Assembly: GCA_029907475.1 (NCBI GenBank)
Contig: JARYLU010000003.1
Coordinates: 85,527 to 149,526, forward strand
From: Bacillota bacterium
GTDB lineage: Bacteria > Bacillota > DSM-12270 > Thermacetogeniales > Thermacetogeniaceae
Reading direction: 5' to 3'
Length of the DNA: 64,000 bases
Position numbers and translations under genes: made by a program. Positions 39,813-48,860 of this stretch are shown piece by piece. The notes under the pieces are model-generated. The model saw nothing but the letters and a program-made list of their open reading frames with translations, was not told where the DNA came from and did no database searches. Each line of letters begins with the position of its first letter. The first letter of the stretch is position 1.

Positions 39813-39828
39813 TGAGTTGTGTTACAAT
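39799..39828 (+). promoter_or_regulatory. Sigma-A promoter of ftsH
   Basis: TTGAAG, 18-base spacer, TACAAT, overlapping the end of tilS and 52 bases before the ftsH start. Confidence 0.6.
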
Positions 39829-39880
39829 ATGCTGAATGTTAGATCCAGTTTGACATATGGTTCGCGAGAGGAGGGATAAA

Positions 39881-41698
39881 GTGGGCCGCGTCTTGAAAAA
39901 TTTATTGATTTATTTGGTGATTGTAATCTTTGCGGTCATGGCTGTTAAATTTGCAGTACCTCCCCAGTCTAGTCCGAAAGACTGGTCTTATAACCAGTTT
40001 TATACATCACTGGCTAATGGGAAAATTGAAAGCGTGAAATTAACCGGAAATGGTGAGGATGGCTACCAGGTTGAGGGAAGAACGAAGGATGGCCAGCAAT
40101 TTACGACTTACGTTCCCCATCACGACTCGAATCTCCACCAGTTGCTGACAGAGAAGATGCTGGCAGGCGAGACGGATGTTGACTACAAGCCGCACCAGGG
40201 CACACCCTGGTGGGCGGGTCTCGTTTCGACCCTTCTCCCGATCCTCTTGATTGTAGGTTTTGTTTTTTTTATGCTCCAACAGACCCAGGGGAGCGGCAAC
40301 CGGGTAATGCAGTTCGGGCGCAGCAGGGCAAGACTACTCGATCCCGAAAAGAAAAAGGTTACCTTTGCCGACGTTGCCGGCGTTGATGAGGCAAAGGAGG
40401 AACTCCAGGAAATTGTGGAGTTTCTCAAGGATCCGAAGAAGTACAACGAGATAGGTGCCAAAATTCCGAAGGGCGTCCTCCTTTACGGCCCTCCGGGTAC
40501 GGGGAAAACCTTGCTGGCACGGGCTGTGGCAGGAGAAGCAGGAGTCCCCTTCTTCAGCATCAGCGGCTCGGATTTTGTGGAAATGTTTGTTGGAGTAGGA
40601 GCGGCGCGGGTGCGCGACCTGTTTGAGCAGGCCAAGAAAAACGCCCCCTGTATTGTTTTTGTGGATGAGATTGACGCTGTAGGGCGGCACCGCGGTGCCG
40701 GGCTGGGTGGAGGCCATGACGAGCGGGAGCAGACCCTGAACCAGTTGCTTGTCGAAATGGACGGATTCAGCGCCAATGAGGGAATTATCATCGTTGCCGC
40801 GACAAACCGTCCCGATATCCTGGATCCCGCCCTTCTGCGCCCGGGGCGCTTTGACCGGCAGATTGTCGTGGACCGTCCTGATCTCCAGGGGCGGCGGGAA
40901 ATTCTCCAGGTCCACTTCCGGGGAAAACCGCTTGCCGAGGATGTTGAAGCGGACGTACTGGCGCGCAGGACTCCGGGTTTCACCGGAGCGGATCTGGCCA
41001 ATATGGTAAACGAGGCTGCCCTGCTGGCAGCACGTCGTGGCAAAAAGAAAATTACGTTGAGAGAACTGGAAGATTCCATCGAGCGGGTAATCGCGGGGCC
41101 GGAGAAGAAATCCCGCGTCATGAGCGAAACCGAGAAGAAGCTGGTGGCATATCACGAGGCGGGGCACGCCGTTGTAGGAAGCCTCCTTCCCCATACGGAT
41201 CCGGTGCATAAAATTTCGATCATTCCCCGGGGGAGGGCAGGAGGTTATACCCTTCTCCTTCCTACAGAGGACCGCCACTACCTGACAAAATCAAGGCTCT
41301 TGGATGAGATCACGACCCTGCTGGGAGGGCGTGTGGCGGAGAGTCTGGTTCTTAAGGAAATCAGCACAGGTGCCCAGAACGACCTGGAACGGGCGACCGA
41401 GCTGGTCCGAAAAATGATCACAGAATACGGAATGTCCGAGGAACTCGGCCCCCTCACCTTTGGCCACCGTCACGAACAGGTTTTCCTGGGACGGGACCTG
41501 GCGCGGGACCGGAACTACAGTGAAGCGATTGCCTTTTCCATTGATAAAGAGGCGCGCCAGATAATCGAGAAGTGTTACCAGAAAGCAAAGAGCCTTTTAG
41601 AGGAGCATCTCCACAAGTTGCACCTGGTTGCAAACACGCTCCTCGAAAAGGAGACAATTGAGGCGAATGAATTCGAGCTCTTGATGCAGGGAGCTTAG
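39881..41698 (+). CDS. ftsH: ATP-dependent zinc metalloprotease FtsH
   Basis: 605-residue membrane AAA+ protease. Two transmembrane helices (about 6-26 and 108-128) flank an extracytoplasmic segment; Walker A GPPGTGKT at 203-210, Walker [15 protein letters not shown] region [20 protein letters not shown], zinc site HEAGH at 425-429. Degrades membrane and regulatory proteins such as Spo0E-type regulators in Bacillus. The GTG at 39881 is chosen for its GAGGAGGG site; an ATG at 39857 (613 aa) has none. Confidence 0.96.
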   Translation: MGRVLKNLLIYLVIVIFAVMAVKFAVPPQSSPKDWSYNQFYTSLANGKIESVKLTGNGEDGYQVEGRTKDGQQFTTYVPHHDSNLHQLLTEKMLAGETDVDYKPHQGTPWWAGLVSTLLPILLIVGFVFFMLQQTQGSGNRVMQFGRSRARLLDPEKKKVTFADVAGVDEAKEELQEIVEFLKDPKKYNEIGAKIPKGVLLYGPPGTGKTLLARAVAGEAGVPFFSISGSDFVEMFVGVGAARVRDLFEQAKKNAPCIVFVDEIDAVGRHRGAGLGGGHDEREQTLNQLLVEMDGFSANEGIIIVAATNRPDILDPALLRPGRFDRQIVVDRPDLQGRREILQVHFRGKPLAEDVEADVLARRTPGFTGADLANMVNEAALLAARRGKKKITLRELEDSIERVIAGPEKKSRVMSETEKKLVAYHEAGHAVVGSLLPHTDPVHKISIIPRGRAGGYTLLLPTEDRHYLTKSRLLDEITTLLGGRVAESLVLKEISTGAQNDLERATELVRKMITEYGMSEELGPLTFGHRHEQVFLGRDLARDRNYSEAIAFSIDKEARQIIEKCYQKAKSLLEEHLHKLHLVANTLLEKETIEANEFELLMQGA

Positions 41699-41722
41699 AA
41701 GAACGAGAGAAAGGAGAAGGTT

Positions 41723-42178
41723 TTGCAAGTGGAACGAACCTTTGTCATGGTAAAGCCTGACGGCGTTCAGCGCCGGCTCGTCGGCGAAGTAGTCGGAGTT
41801 TTCGAGCGCCGGGGGTTAAAAATTGTGGGCATAAAGATGCTCTGGATTACTCCCGAACTTGCGGCCCGGCATTATCTCGAGCACCAGAACAAGCCTTTCT
41901 TTCAGGGGCTGGTGGACTTTATCACATCAGGCCCGGTGGTTGCTGTGGTTTTGGAAGGGCGCAACTGCATCAGTCTTGTCCGTGAAATGATGGGAGCGAC
42001 CGACCCGGCGCGGGCCGCCGCGGGAACCATCAGGGGTTCTTACGGAATTGACATTGGCCGGAATATTGTACACGGTTCCGATTCCCCGGCCAGCGCGGCG
42101 CGGGAAATCGCATTGTTTTTCCGGGAAGAAGAGTTGTTTAATTACGCTTTAAGTCTTGCCCCCTGGATTTACGAGTGA
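41723..42178 (+). CDS. ndk: Nucleoside diphosphate kinase
   Basis: 151-residue NDK that transfers phosphate from ATP to NDPs by a phosphohistidine; the active His is in NIVHGSDSP, and the N-terminus [18 protein letters not shown] is typical. TTG at 41723 has AAGGAG six bases upstream; GTG at 41729 is possible. The terminator stem overlaps the last codons. Confidence 0.96.
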   Translation: MQVERTFVMVKPDGVQRRLVGEVVGVFERRGLKIVGIKMLWITPELAARHYLEHQNKPFFQGLVDFITSGPVVAVVLEGRNCISLVREMMGATDPARAAAGTIRGSYGIDIGRNIVHGSDSPASAAREIALFFREEELFNYALSLAPWIYE

Positions 42179-42193
42179 ATCAGGGGGCTTTTT
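42158..42193 (+). terminator. Intrinsic terminator of ndk
   Basis: GCCCCCTG (42158-42165) pairs with CAGGGGGC (42181-42188), then T5; the stem overlaps the final ndk codons. Confidence 0.85.
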
Positions 42194-42230
42194 ACCTGGT
42201 AAAATATATATTTAGTTTTTTTTCTGGATC

Positions 42231-42260
42231 AGCAGGAAAATATAAACCGACGGCGAATAC
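42231..42260 (+). repeat. CAGGA-N16-CGAA intergenic motif, copy 4
   Basis: GCAGGA, 16 bases, CGAA, TA in the 575-base gap before fhs. I see nothing else recognisable in that gap: no ZTP or THF riboswitch core and no convincing ORF. Confidence 0.6.
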
Positions 42261-42753
42261 CTATTAATGGATTGCCATAGACTGCGAAAACGGTTGCTTT
42301 TCACTCCCCCCAACAGCGCCAGTACATTTTCCCCTCCGCCTTATAAATACAAATCACAATAAACCTTTTAATGTTATGCATATTTAATTAGAATCTGCAA
42401 ATATTTCAAATATCTCTGGGATTAATTACATTTAAACAGCGAGGCAGGCAATCTTGTAGATCTCCTTGTTGCTTTGGGCTGTCAGAGGGACAGGCCGGGG
42501 CAAGATGCGTTTTTTATCCCCAGGTGATTTAAGATTGTTTATTTCCGAAGAGGCTTCTTGGTTACACCAAAAACCGCGAAAATTTAGTGTCTTCAGGAAG
42601 AGGGTTGTAACCATCATATACTTTTTTGTCCATACAAGGGGGGATGCTGCTTCTCTTTTCAGAGGGTCTCATCCAAAGAGGGGCCGGAGTTTTAGTTAAA
42701 AAGGTTACATGTTAAATTCAAGTGGAACATTAATCGAAGGGAGATGAAAGCAA

Positions 42754-44508
42754 ATGGCTTGGGATGCAACGAAAATGGCAGACTGGGAGATTGCCGTAGA
42801 AGCCGAGAAGAATATGCCGAAACCTTTCGAAGTAGCTGATCGACTTGGAATGGAACAGGACGAGGTTATTCCTTACGGCAGGGTATCCAGGCTGGACTAC
42901 ATGAAAATCCTGGAGCGCTTGAAGGACAAGCCGGACGGCAAGTACGTGGAGATTACCGCGATCACGCCAACTCCGCTGGGTGAGGGCAAGACAACCACGA
43001 CGCTGGGGATCATCCAAGGTCTTGCCAAGCGCGGCAAGAGCGTGGGTGGTTGCATCCGCCAGCCTTCGGGTGCCCCGACCTTCAACATCAAGGGCACCGC
43101 GGCTGGTGGCGGAAATGCCCTCCTGATCCCGATGACCGAGTTTTCCCTTGGGCTCACCGGTGACATCAACAATATCATGAACGCCCACAACCTGGCCATG
43201 GTCGCAACGACCGCCCGGATGCAGCACGAGGCAAACTATACCGATGAAGAACTGGCGAAGCGCGGCTTGAGACGCCTCGACATCCATCCCAAGAAGGTCG
43301 AGCTGAGGTGGGTCATGGATCTGGGTGCCCAAGCTCTGCGCAACATCATTATCGGTCTCGGCACCGAAATGGACGGCTTTACAATGCAGTCCAGCTTCAT
43401 GGTTACGGTGGCCTCCGAAGTGATGGCTATTCTCGCGATGGTACGGGATTTGAAAGATATGCGGGAAAGCCTGGGCCGGATCATTGTTGGTTACGACCGG
43501 AAGAACAACCCGGTTACGACCGAGGATCTGGATGTTGCCGGTGCCATGACTGCCATCATGAGGGAATCCATTAACCCGACCCTGTGCTGGACGGCAGAGT
43601 ACCAGCCCCTCATGGTGCACGCCGGTCCCTTTGCCAACATTGCTGTCGGGCAGTCCTCCATCATTGCCGACCGCGTCGGCCTCAAGCTGTTCGACTACCA
43701 CTGCACGGAGAGTGGATTCGGATGCGATATTGGCTTTGAGAAGTTCTGGAACGTGAAGTGCCGCCACAGCGGGCTCAAGCCCAATGTTTCCATTATCGTA
43801 ACATCCGTGAGAAGCATGAAGATGCACGGCGGGGGACCTGCGGTGGTACCTGGTCGTCCGCTTGACGAGGCCTACAAGACGCAGAACCTGGAACTGCTGG
43901 AAAAAGGACTTGCCAACTTAGTCCACCACATCGGCATCGTGAAGAAATCTGGAATCAAACCGGTCGTCTGCATCAACAGCTTCCCCACCGATACCGAGGA
44001 AGAGCACAAGCTTATTCGCCGTTACGCCGAGCAGGCCGGTGCCCGCTGTGCGGTGTCTGCGCACTGGCGCTACGGCGGGGAGGGCGCGTTGGAACTCGCG
44101 GACGCCGTCATTGATGCCTGCGAGGAAGAGGTTGATTTCAAATACCTCTATCCACTGGAGATGCCCTTCATGCAGAGGGTGGAGACCATCGCGAAGGAGA
44201 TTTACGGCGCTGATGGCGTGATCTGGCAGCCTGCCGCAGAAGCCAAAGCAAAGGTATACCAGGAGAGGTATCCAGACTTCTATACAATGATGGCCAAGAC
44301 CCACCTGAGTCTGACCCACGATCCGAACATAAAGGGCGTGCCGAAGGGCTGGATGCTGCCGATCCGCGACGTTCTGGTCTTCGCCGGCGCCAAGTTCCTG
44401 GTGCCCGTCTGCGGCGAGATCAGGCTGGTGCCCGGCACCGCCTCCGACCCGGCCTACCGGAGAATCGATGTCGATGTCGAAACCGGTATCGTCAAGGGTC
44501 TTTTCTAG
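42754..44508 (+). CDS. fhs: Formate-tetrahydrofolate ligase, long divergent type
   Basis: 584-residue ligase making 10-formyl-THF from formate, ATP and THF, the entry step of the methyl branch of the Wood-Ljungdahl pathway. P-loop [13 protein letters not shown] at 71-83; nucleotide and formate sites [14 protein letters not shown] and [11 protein letters not shown] are kept. It is about 25 residues longer than the Moorella enzyme, with an insertion around [20 protein letters not shown] and many differences, resembling a divergent branch. Preceded by a 575-base non-coding region; ATG with GAAGGGAG. Confidence 0.94.
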   Translation: MAWDATKMADWEIAVEAEKNMPKPFEVADRLGMEQDEVIPYGRVSRLDYMKILERLKDKPDGKYVEITAITPTPLGEGKTTTTLGIIQGLAKRGKSVGGCIRQPSGAPTFNIKGTAAGGGNALLIPMTEFSLGLTGDINNIMNAHNLAMVATTARMQHEANYTDEELAKRGLRRLDIHPKKVELRWVMDLGAQALRNIIIGLGTEMDGFTMQSSFMVTVASEVMAILAMVRDLKDMRESLGRIIVGYDRKNNPVTTEDLDVAGAMTAIMRESINPTLCWTAEYQPLMVHAGPFANIAVGQSSIIADRVGLKLFDYHCTESGFGCDIGFEKFWNVKCRHSGLKPNVSIIVTSVRSMKMHGGGPAVVPGRPLDEAYKTQNLELLEKGLANLVHHIGIVKKSGIKPVVCINSFPTDTEEEHKLIRRYAEQAGARCAVSAHWRYGGEGALELADAVIDACEEEVDFKYLYPLEMPFMQRVETIAKEIYGADGVIWQPAAEAKAKVYQERYPDFYTMMAKTHLSLTHDPNIKGVPKGWMLPIRDVLVFAGAKFLVPVCGEIRLVPGTASDPAYRRIDVDVETGIVKGLF

Positions 44509-44567
44509 GTGCCGTTGCCTAAGAAGAACCCCCCCTGTAAGGGAGGGGTAATTCACAAGAAATTAGG

Positions 44568-44599
44568 GTTAGACCTCGCAGAGTACTGCGAGGTCTAAC
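44568..44599 (+). terminator. Strong 14-bp hairpin downstream of fhs
   Basis: GTTAGACCTCGCAG and its perfect complement flank an AGTA loop. Only TT follows, so it may be a weak terminator or a 3' stabilising structure. A second, imperfect C-rich/G-rich stem lies at about 44528-44549. The rest of this 301-base gap holds the promoter below. Confidence 0.6.
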
Positions 44600-44749
44600 T
44601 TATGTGCGCCCGGCATGGGCGGGGGTATTGGTTACAGGGTACGAGCCCCGAAAGAAAATGGAAGGGCAGTTCACGCGCTTAAAAAAGCAGCTCTTTCCAG
44701 TACCTCTTGTCCCGGGTTGCGGAGCGGCAGGCTTTTTCTCTGCCAACTG

Positions 44750-44779
44750 TTGCGGGCTCAGAAGCAGTCCGGTTATAAT
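44750..44779 (+). promoter_or_regulatory. Sigma-A promoter of the HD phosphohydrolase-folate operon
   Basis: TTGCGG, 18-base spacer, perfect TATAAT; 31 bases before the next start codon. Confidence 0.6.
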
Positions 44780-44809
44780 AGTAGTGTATTAAAAAAAAGG
44801 AGAGTTGGT

Positions 44810-45334
44810 ATGGAGAGAATCGACGCGATTGTGCGGGACCCCTTATTTCAGGAGTGTCTTGAAAAAAATCAGAAGGCGGAAAGAGACCGTGAGTTTTGCA
44901 AGCACGACCTGCAGCATTTTGTTGATGTGGCACGGATTTCCTATATTTTGATGTTGGAGTCGGGGGATCTTTCTCATTTTATTCGAGAGAATCAACTGAG
45001 CGGACCGCGCGCCGCAAAAGAGGTTATCTACGCCGCGGGTATCTTGCACGATATCGGCCGCTGGCGGGAGTATGAAACCGGAGAAGATCATGCCCCCCTC
45101 GGGGCGGAGCTGGCCGAACAAATCCTGCCCAGGGCGGGATTCACGCCCCCGGAAAGCAGGGTAATCACCCGGGCGATTTATGAACACCGCGAACAGCGCA
45201 CCCAGATGACGAGACTCGGGGAAATTCTCCACAGAGCTGATAACCTTTCCCGCGCCTGCCATGAATGCAGCGCCCAGGACAAGTGCTACAAGTTTCCAAC
45301 CATGGAAACGGGCAATTTAGTTTTAATATATTAA
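44810..45334 (+). CDS. HD-domain phosphohydrolase
   Basis: 174-residue metal-dependent phosphohydrolase. HD ligands: H32/H36 in KHDLQHFVDVAR, H80-D81 in GILHDIGRWREY, a following H in EDHAPLG, and a late D in LHRADNLSR. A C-terminal cluster HECSAQDKCYKF has two cysteines. Substrate is unknown. Its place at the head of folP-folB-folK makes a folate-pathway phosphatase possible (the dihydroneopterin triphosphate step), but that is speculation. ATG with AAAGGAGAG. Confidence 0.85.
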   Translation: MERIDAIVRDPLFQECLEKNQKAERDREFCKHDLQHFVDVARISYILMLESGDLSHFIRENQLSGPRAAKEVIYAAGILHDIGRWREYETGEDHAPLGAELAEQILPRAGFTPPESRVITRAIYEHREQRTQMTRLGEILHRADNLSRACHECSAQDKCYKFPTMETGNLVLIY

Positions 45335-45365
45335 GGTCTATTAAGATTGCAGGGGGGGTTGAGGG

Positions 45366-46604
45366 ATGGACCAGCACGAACTGCATAACGTCCGGGTTAT
45401 AGGGATCAACAACCGTGAAGAGGCGCGGCGCGCCATCCGGGCAATTGGGGCCGACGCCGGGGGTGTTAACTGGATGGTGCCAAAGGCGGTACACCGCGTG
45501 CTCAGAGTTGAAAACCTTCCTACTCGTGCCGCCAACATTCTGAAGCAAGAAATGTTGTCCCGGGGAGGAGAAGCAGCAATTCACCGCGAAGCCGTACACC
45601 TTGCGGTAGATACCACTGATGTCTTGCTCATGGGTACTCTAAAGCAATTTGATCAGCTTTCTCAAAAGTTGCGGATGCAGCCCTTCGGTTTATCCCGCCT
45701 TGCCCAGGAGATTAAGGATGTTTTAGATAAAATCGAGAAAAACGAAGCTGTCCGCCTGCGCTGCCGGGACCTTTCCCTTCCCCTTGGAGAGCGCACCTTG
45801 ATTATGGGGATTCTCAATACAACACCGGACTCCTTTTCGGATGGGGGTAAATTTATCGATGTAGAGGCGGCGGTAGCCCATGCCAGGAAGATGGTTGAAG
45901 AAGGGGCGGATATTATCGACCTGGGAGGAGAATCGACCCGCCTCCAGGCAAATCCGGCCCTTTACGGGGATTCCTCCCGTCCGTGGTCGTGGGAACCCCT
46001 TCCGGTGGAAGAGGAACTCAGCAGGATCATGCCTGTCCTCGAAAGACTCCTTGAGGAGATGGAAGTCCCCATTTCGGTGGATACCTATAAGGCCGAGACG
46101 GCAAAAGTGGTCCTCAAAGCCGGTGCGCATATGATCAACGATGTCTGGGGTTTTCAGTATAACCCCGAGCTTGCGGAAGTGGCTGCAGCATTCGATGTTC
46201 CTGTGATCTTGATGCACAACCAGGAAGGAACCGACTACCGGGATTTAATGGGCGACATCATCCGTTTTTTGAGGCGGAGCGTAAAAATCGCCGAAACTGC
46301 CGGGGTCCGGCCCGAACAGATCATTATTGACCCCGGGATCGGCTTCGGCAAAACGACACAGCAAAACCTGGAAGTTTTGCGCCGTCTCGGGGAACTCCGC
46401 TCCCTCGGTAAACCGATCTTGCTCGGGACCTCCAGGAAATCGGTGATCGGGAACACTCTGAACCTCCCCGTAGGGCAGCGCCTGGAGGGAACGGCAGCGA
46501 CTGTTGCCTGGGGGATCGGCCAGGGCGCTGCCATTATCCGCGTTCACGATGTCAAGGAAATGGTGCGGGTGGCGCGGATGATGGATGCTGTCCTCCGCAG
46601 TTAA
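45366..46604 (+). CDS. folP: Dihydropteroate synthase with N-terminal extension
   Basis: 412-residue enzyme joining para-aminobenzoate to hydroxymethyl-dihydropterin diphosphate. The TIM-barrel DHPS domain starts near residue 145: MGILNTTPDSFSDGG, DLGGESTR, SVDTYKA, INDVWGF, DPGIGFGKT and GTSRKS all present. The first 140 residues are an extra domain, rich in charged helices, not part of the catalytic barrel; such long FolP forms occur in other Clostridia. GTG/ATG choice is clear: ATG after GGGGGTTGAGGG. Confidence 0.92.
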   Translation: MDQHELHNVRVIGINNREEARRAIRAIGADAGGVNWMVPKAVHRVLRVENLPTRAANILKQEMLSRGGEAAIHREAVHLAVDTTDVLLMGTLKQFDQLSQKLRMQPFGLSRLAQEIKDVLDKIEKNEAVRLRCRDLSLPLGERTLIMGILNTTPDSFSDGGKFIDVEAAVAHARKMVEEGADIIDLGGESTRLQANPALYGDSSRPWSWEPLPVEEELSRIMPVLERLLEEMEVPISVDTYKAETAKVVLKAGAHMINDVWGFQYNPELAEVAAAFDVPVILMHNQEGTDYRDLMGDIIRFLRRSVKIAETAGVRPEQIIIDPGIGFGKTTQQNLEVLRRLGELRSLGKPILLGTSRKSVIGNTLNLPVGQRLEGTAATVAWGIGQGAAIIRVHDVKEMVRVARMMDAVLRS

Positions 46605-46649
46605 GTCCGGATTACAGGATAGGCCACCACGCCGCCTCCGGCGGCACCA

Positions 46650-46775
46650 CCAGAAGGACGAAAATAAAGGTTATCCTTGCGCTGGGAGCGGAATCAGGGA
46701 GCGAGTGGAAGTGCTTGCCTGGCAACCGACCGGAGTCCAGGAGCAAGCGCAAGGATAAATCGGGACATATTTTCA
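46650..46775 (+). repeat. Dispersed intergenic repeat (copy A) with 13-bp inverted repeats
   Basis: TTATCCTTGCGCT (46671-46683) and its exact complement AGCGCAAGGATAA (46746-46758) bound an 88-base unit, with a 43-base core (46685-46727) shared with 23793-23834 and, inverted, 18777-18818. Flanks match copy B at 17281. Fills the folP-folB gap; non-coding. Confidence 0.85.
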
Positions 46776-46789
46776 AGGCAAGGGTGAAT

Positions 46790-47170
46790 ATGATGCAACA
46801 GCCTGGAGATAAAATCATTTTGAATGGGATGGAATTTTACGCCTACCATGGGGTGCTTCCGGGGGAGCAGGAGCTGGGGCAGCGGTTCATCGTTGATTTA
46901 GAAATATCCTGCCACCTTAATTTGCCGGCGCGCCTCGACGAACTGGAGGAAACCATTGACTACAGCGAAGTTTTCCAAATCGTTTCCCGGATTGTCCAGG
47001 AAGAGCGCTATAACCTGATTGAGGCTCTTGCGGAGCGAATTGCCCGGGTGATTCTCGATAAATACTCTATAGAAGAGGTGCTGGTACGGGTTAAAAAACC
47101 CCATGCTCCTCTGGGTGGCATTTTTTCTTACGTTGGAATAGAAATCAGGAAGGGGCGGAGCCGTTCATAA
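46790..47170 (+). CDS. folB: Dihydroneopterin aldolase
   Basis: 126-residue FolB: NGMEFYAYHGVLPGEQELGQRFIVD at the N-terminus with the catalytic-site tyrosine and glutamate region, YNLIEALAERIA, and VRVKKPHAPLGG. Converts dihydroneopterin to hydroxymethyl-dihydropterin. Start taken at ATG 46790 (46793 equally possible), following AAGGCAAGGG; a longer reading would run into the repeat element upstream. Confidence 0.94.
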   Translation: MMQQPGDKIILNGMEFYAYHGVLPGEQELGQRFIVDLEISCHLNLPARLDELEETIDYSEVFQIVSRIVQEERYNLIEALAERIARVILDKYSIEEVLVRVKKPHAPLGGIFSYVGIEIRKGRSRS

Positions 47171-47697
47171 TGACGGGTGAATCTTTTAAGAAGAGGCACC
47201 GCGTTTATTTAGGCCTCGGTTCCAACCTGGGTGACCGCGTAGCAAACCTGAGGCTGGCCCGCCGGGAACTTGGTTCCCACCCTCAAATCCGGATCAACCG
47301 CGCCTCCTCCATCTACGAATCGGAGCCGGTTGGCTTTTTAGATCAGGGCTGGTTCCTCAATCAGGTGGTCGAAATCGAAACGAGTCTTGACCCAGATGAT
47401 TTGCTTCACGTGCTTCAGGAGATTGAAAACCGCCTCGGGCGAAAGCGAGAGATCAGGTGGGGCCCCCGGTTGATCGATCTTGACATCTTACTTTTTGAGA
47501 ACTGCTCCCTTACCGGGCCCGGGTTGACTGTTCCCCACCCCCGGATGTACGAGCGAAATTTTGTTTTGGTCCCACTGAACGAGATTGCTCCCGATTTGCT
47601 CCACCCGGACGGGAGGTCAACCCGCGAGCATTTAGAGGAGCATCTTAAAAAAGCTCCTGGGGAAAAAATCAGGTTGCTCCATGGAAACTATTTGTGA
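47170..47697 (+). CDS. folK: 2-amino-4-hydroxy-6-hydroxymethyldihydropteridine diphosphokinase
   Basis: 175-residue HPPK that pyrophosphorylates the pterin before FolP. YLGLGSNLGDR, the SSIYESEPVGF loop, RWGPRLIDLDILLF (metal-binding aspartates) and VPHPRMYERNFVL are all present. Overlaps the folB stop by one base (TAATG), so the two are coupled. Confidence 0.96.
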   Translation: MTGESFKKRHRVYLGLGSNLGDRVANLRLARRELGSHPQIRINRASSIYESEPVGFLDQGWFLNQVVEIETSLDPDDLLHVLQEIENRLGRKREIRWGPRLIDLDILLFENCSLTGPGLTVPHPRMYERNFVLVPLNEIAPDLLHPDGRSTREHLEEHLKKAPGEKIRLLHGNYL

Positions 47698-47839
47698 TAT
47701 ACTGAAAAAAAGCGCGTGAAATAAGATGAAAACTCCACCCGGCGACACAATCCTGGATAGGACGGGGGAACTATACCGGGGTTCATACCGCCAGGAGGGT
47801 ATTTTTCGGAAACCGACCGCTTGTACCTGGTTTCAGGAC

Positions 47840-47906
47840 TGAGACGGAAGGTAAGTGAAAGGACGCTTTTTGCTGCCTTCTGCTTCAGTCGGAAGGTTTT
47901 TGTTTT
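47840..47906 (+). promoter_or_regulatory. Leader hairpin with T-rich tail before the PanG-like gene
   Basis: ACTGAGACGGAAGG pairs imperfectly with CCTTCTGCTTCAGT, followed by TTTTTGTTTTT; it could terminate the folate transcript or act as an attenuator. The preceding 140 bases are non-coding and match no riboswitch I know. Confidence 0.5.
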
Positions 47907-47924
47907 TAGCAGGTGGAGATGGGA

Positions 47925-48812
47925 ATGACGGGAAAGATCACGAAAATCGGTTTCATTGGAGCAGGTAAAGTTGGTTCGGCACTGGCGCTGCTGCTCCAAA
48001 AGTCTGGCTACGAAATTGCCGGAGTCGCCAGCCGGACGCGGGCCTCGGCGGCCGATCTTGCAGGTCGCCTGCACTGCCCTGTTTTTTCCGCAACCGGAGT
48101 TGCCCGCACAGCGGAGGCACTCTTCCTGACCACAACGGATGATGCCATTCCCTCTGTTGTTGCCGGACTTGCCCAAGCCGGAGCTTTTCATGCCGGCCAG
48201 ATCGTTCTGCACATGAGCGGCGCCCTTACTTCCGAAGTTCTCAAACCGGCCGCCGGTGAGGGCGCACTCACCCTTTCCGTCCATCCTCTCCAGTCTTTTG
48301 CCAGCGTAGAGCAAGCCCTCGCGGTTCTCCCGGGCTCGTTTTTTAGCATTGAAGGGGACCCGCGGGGGTTTTCCTTTGCGCGGGAAATTGTCGAAAAATT
48401 AGAAGGGAAATATTTCTTCCTTAATGCGGAGGCGAAAGTCCTTTACCACGCGGCGGCATGCGTGGCTTCAAACTACCTTGTAGGACTTCTCGCCTGTAGT
48501 TTAGACCTCCTGACTGCCGCGGGAATCCCCCCGGAAATCCAGCTCCCCGCGCTGCTCCCTCTGGTTGCGGGGACCCTCGATAACATTCGCGCCCTGGGGA
48601 TTCCCGGTTCTTTGACAGGGCCCATCGCGCGGGGGGACCTGGGTACACTTGAAAAGCACCTTGCAGCTTTAAAAGATTTGCCTGAACAATTACAAATTTA
48701 CGCAAGCCTTGGCTTTTTTACCATTGAAGTCGCCCGTGCCAAAGGGACGATTGATGCTGCCCGGGCTGCGGCAATTCAGGCCCTGCTCCAAGATGCGGCG
48801 CGGGTTACTTAA
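47925..48812 (+). CDS. panG: Rossmann-like/DUF2520 reductase, probable ketopantoate reductase PanG
   Basis: 295-residue NAD(P)-binding protein. Nucleotide site IGFIGAGKVGSALA at residues 8-21; the C-terminal helical half (from about residue 165, ASNYLVGLL and GPIARGD) is the DUF2520 type. Family members (PanG) have been shown to reduce ketopantoate to pantoate in bacteria lacking PanE. Here it sits directly before panB-panC-panD and no panE is in the window, so it completes the pantothenate set; this is inference from family and context. ATG at 47925 has AGGTGGAG seven bases upstream. Confidence 0.8.
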   Translation: MTGKITKIGFIGAGKVGSALALLLQKSGYEIAGVASRTRASAADLAGRLHCPVFSATGVARTAEALFLTTTDDAIPSVVAGLAQAGAFHAGQIVLHMSGALTSEVLKPAAGEGALTLSVHPLQSFASVEQALAVLPGSFFSIEGDPRGFSFAREIVEKLEGKYFFLNAEAKVLYHAAACVASNYLVGLLACSLDLLTAAGIPPEIQLPALLPLVAGTLDNIRALGIPGSLTGPIARGDLGTLEKHLAALKDLPEQLQIYASLGFFTIEVARAKGTIDAARAAAIQALLQDAARVT

Positions 48813-48860
48813 AAAAACGGGTGAACGGCGGTTCAACTTACCTTGAAGGAGGAGTCAGGA

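Noticed and set aside
40334..41278. 314-codon minus-strand reading frame opposite ftsH
   Set aside because: The plus strand encodes all FtsH motifs; the antisense translation resembles nothing.
42179..42753. ZTP or THF riboswitch upstream of fhs
   Set aside because: Such riboswitches often precede fhs, but the conserved cores (for ZTP, CCGCCTGGGC) are absent on the plus strand.
47698..47924. T-box leader before the pantothenate genes
   Set aside because: No T-box core (GGTACCGCG-like) and no specifier-loop AGTA context; only a hairpin with a T-rich tail is seen.
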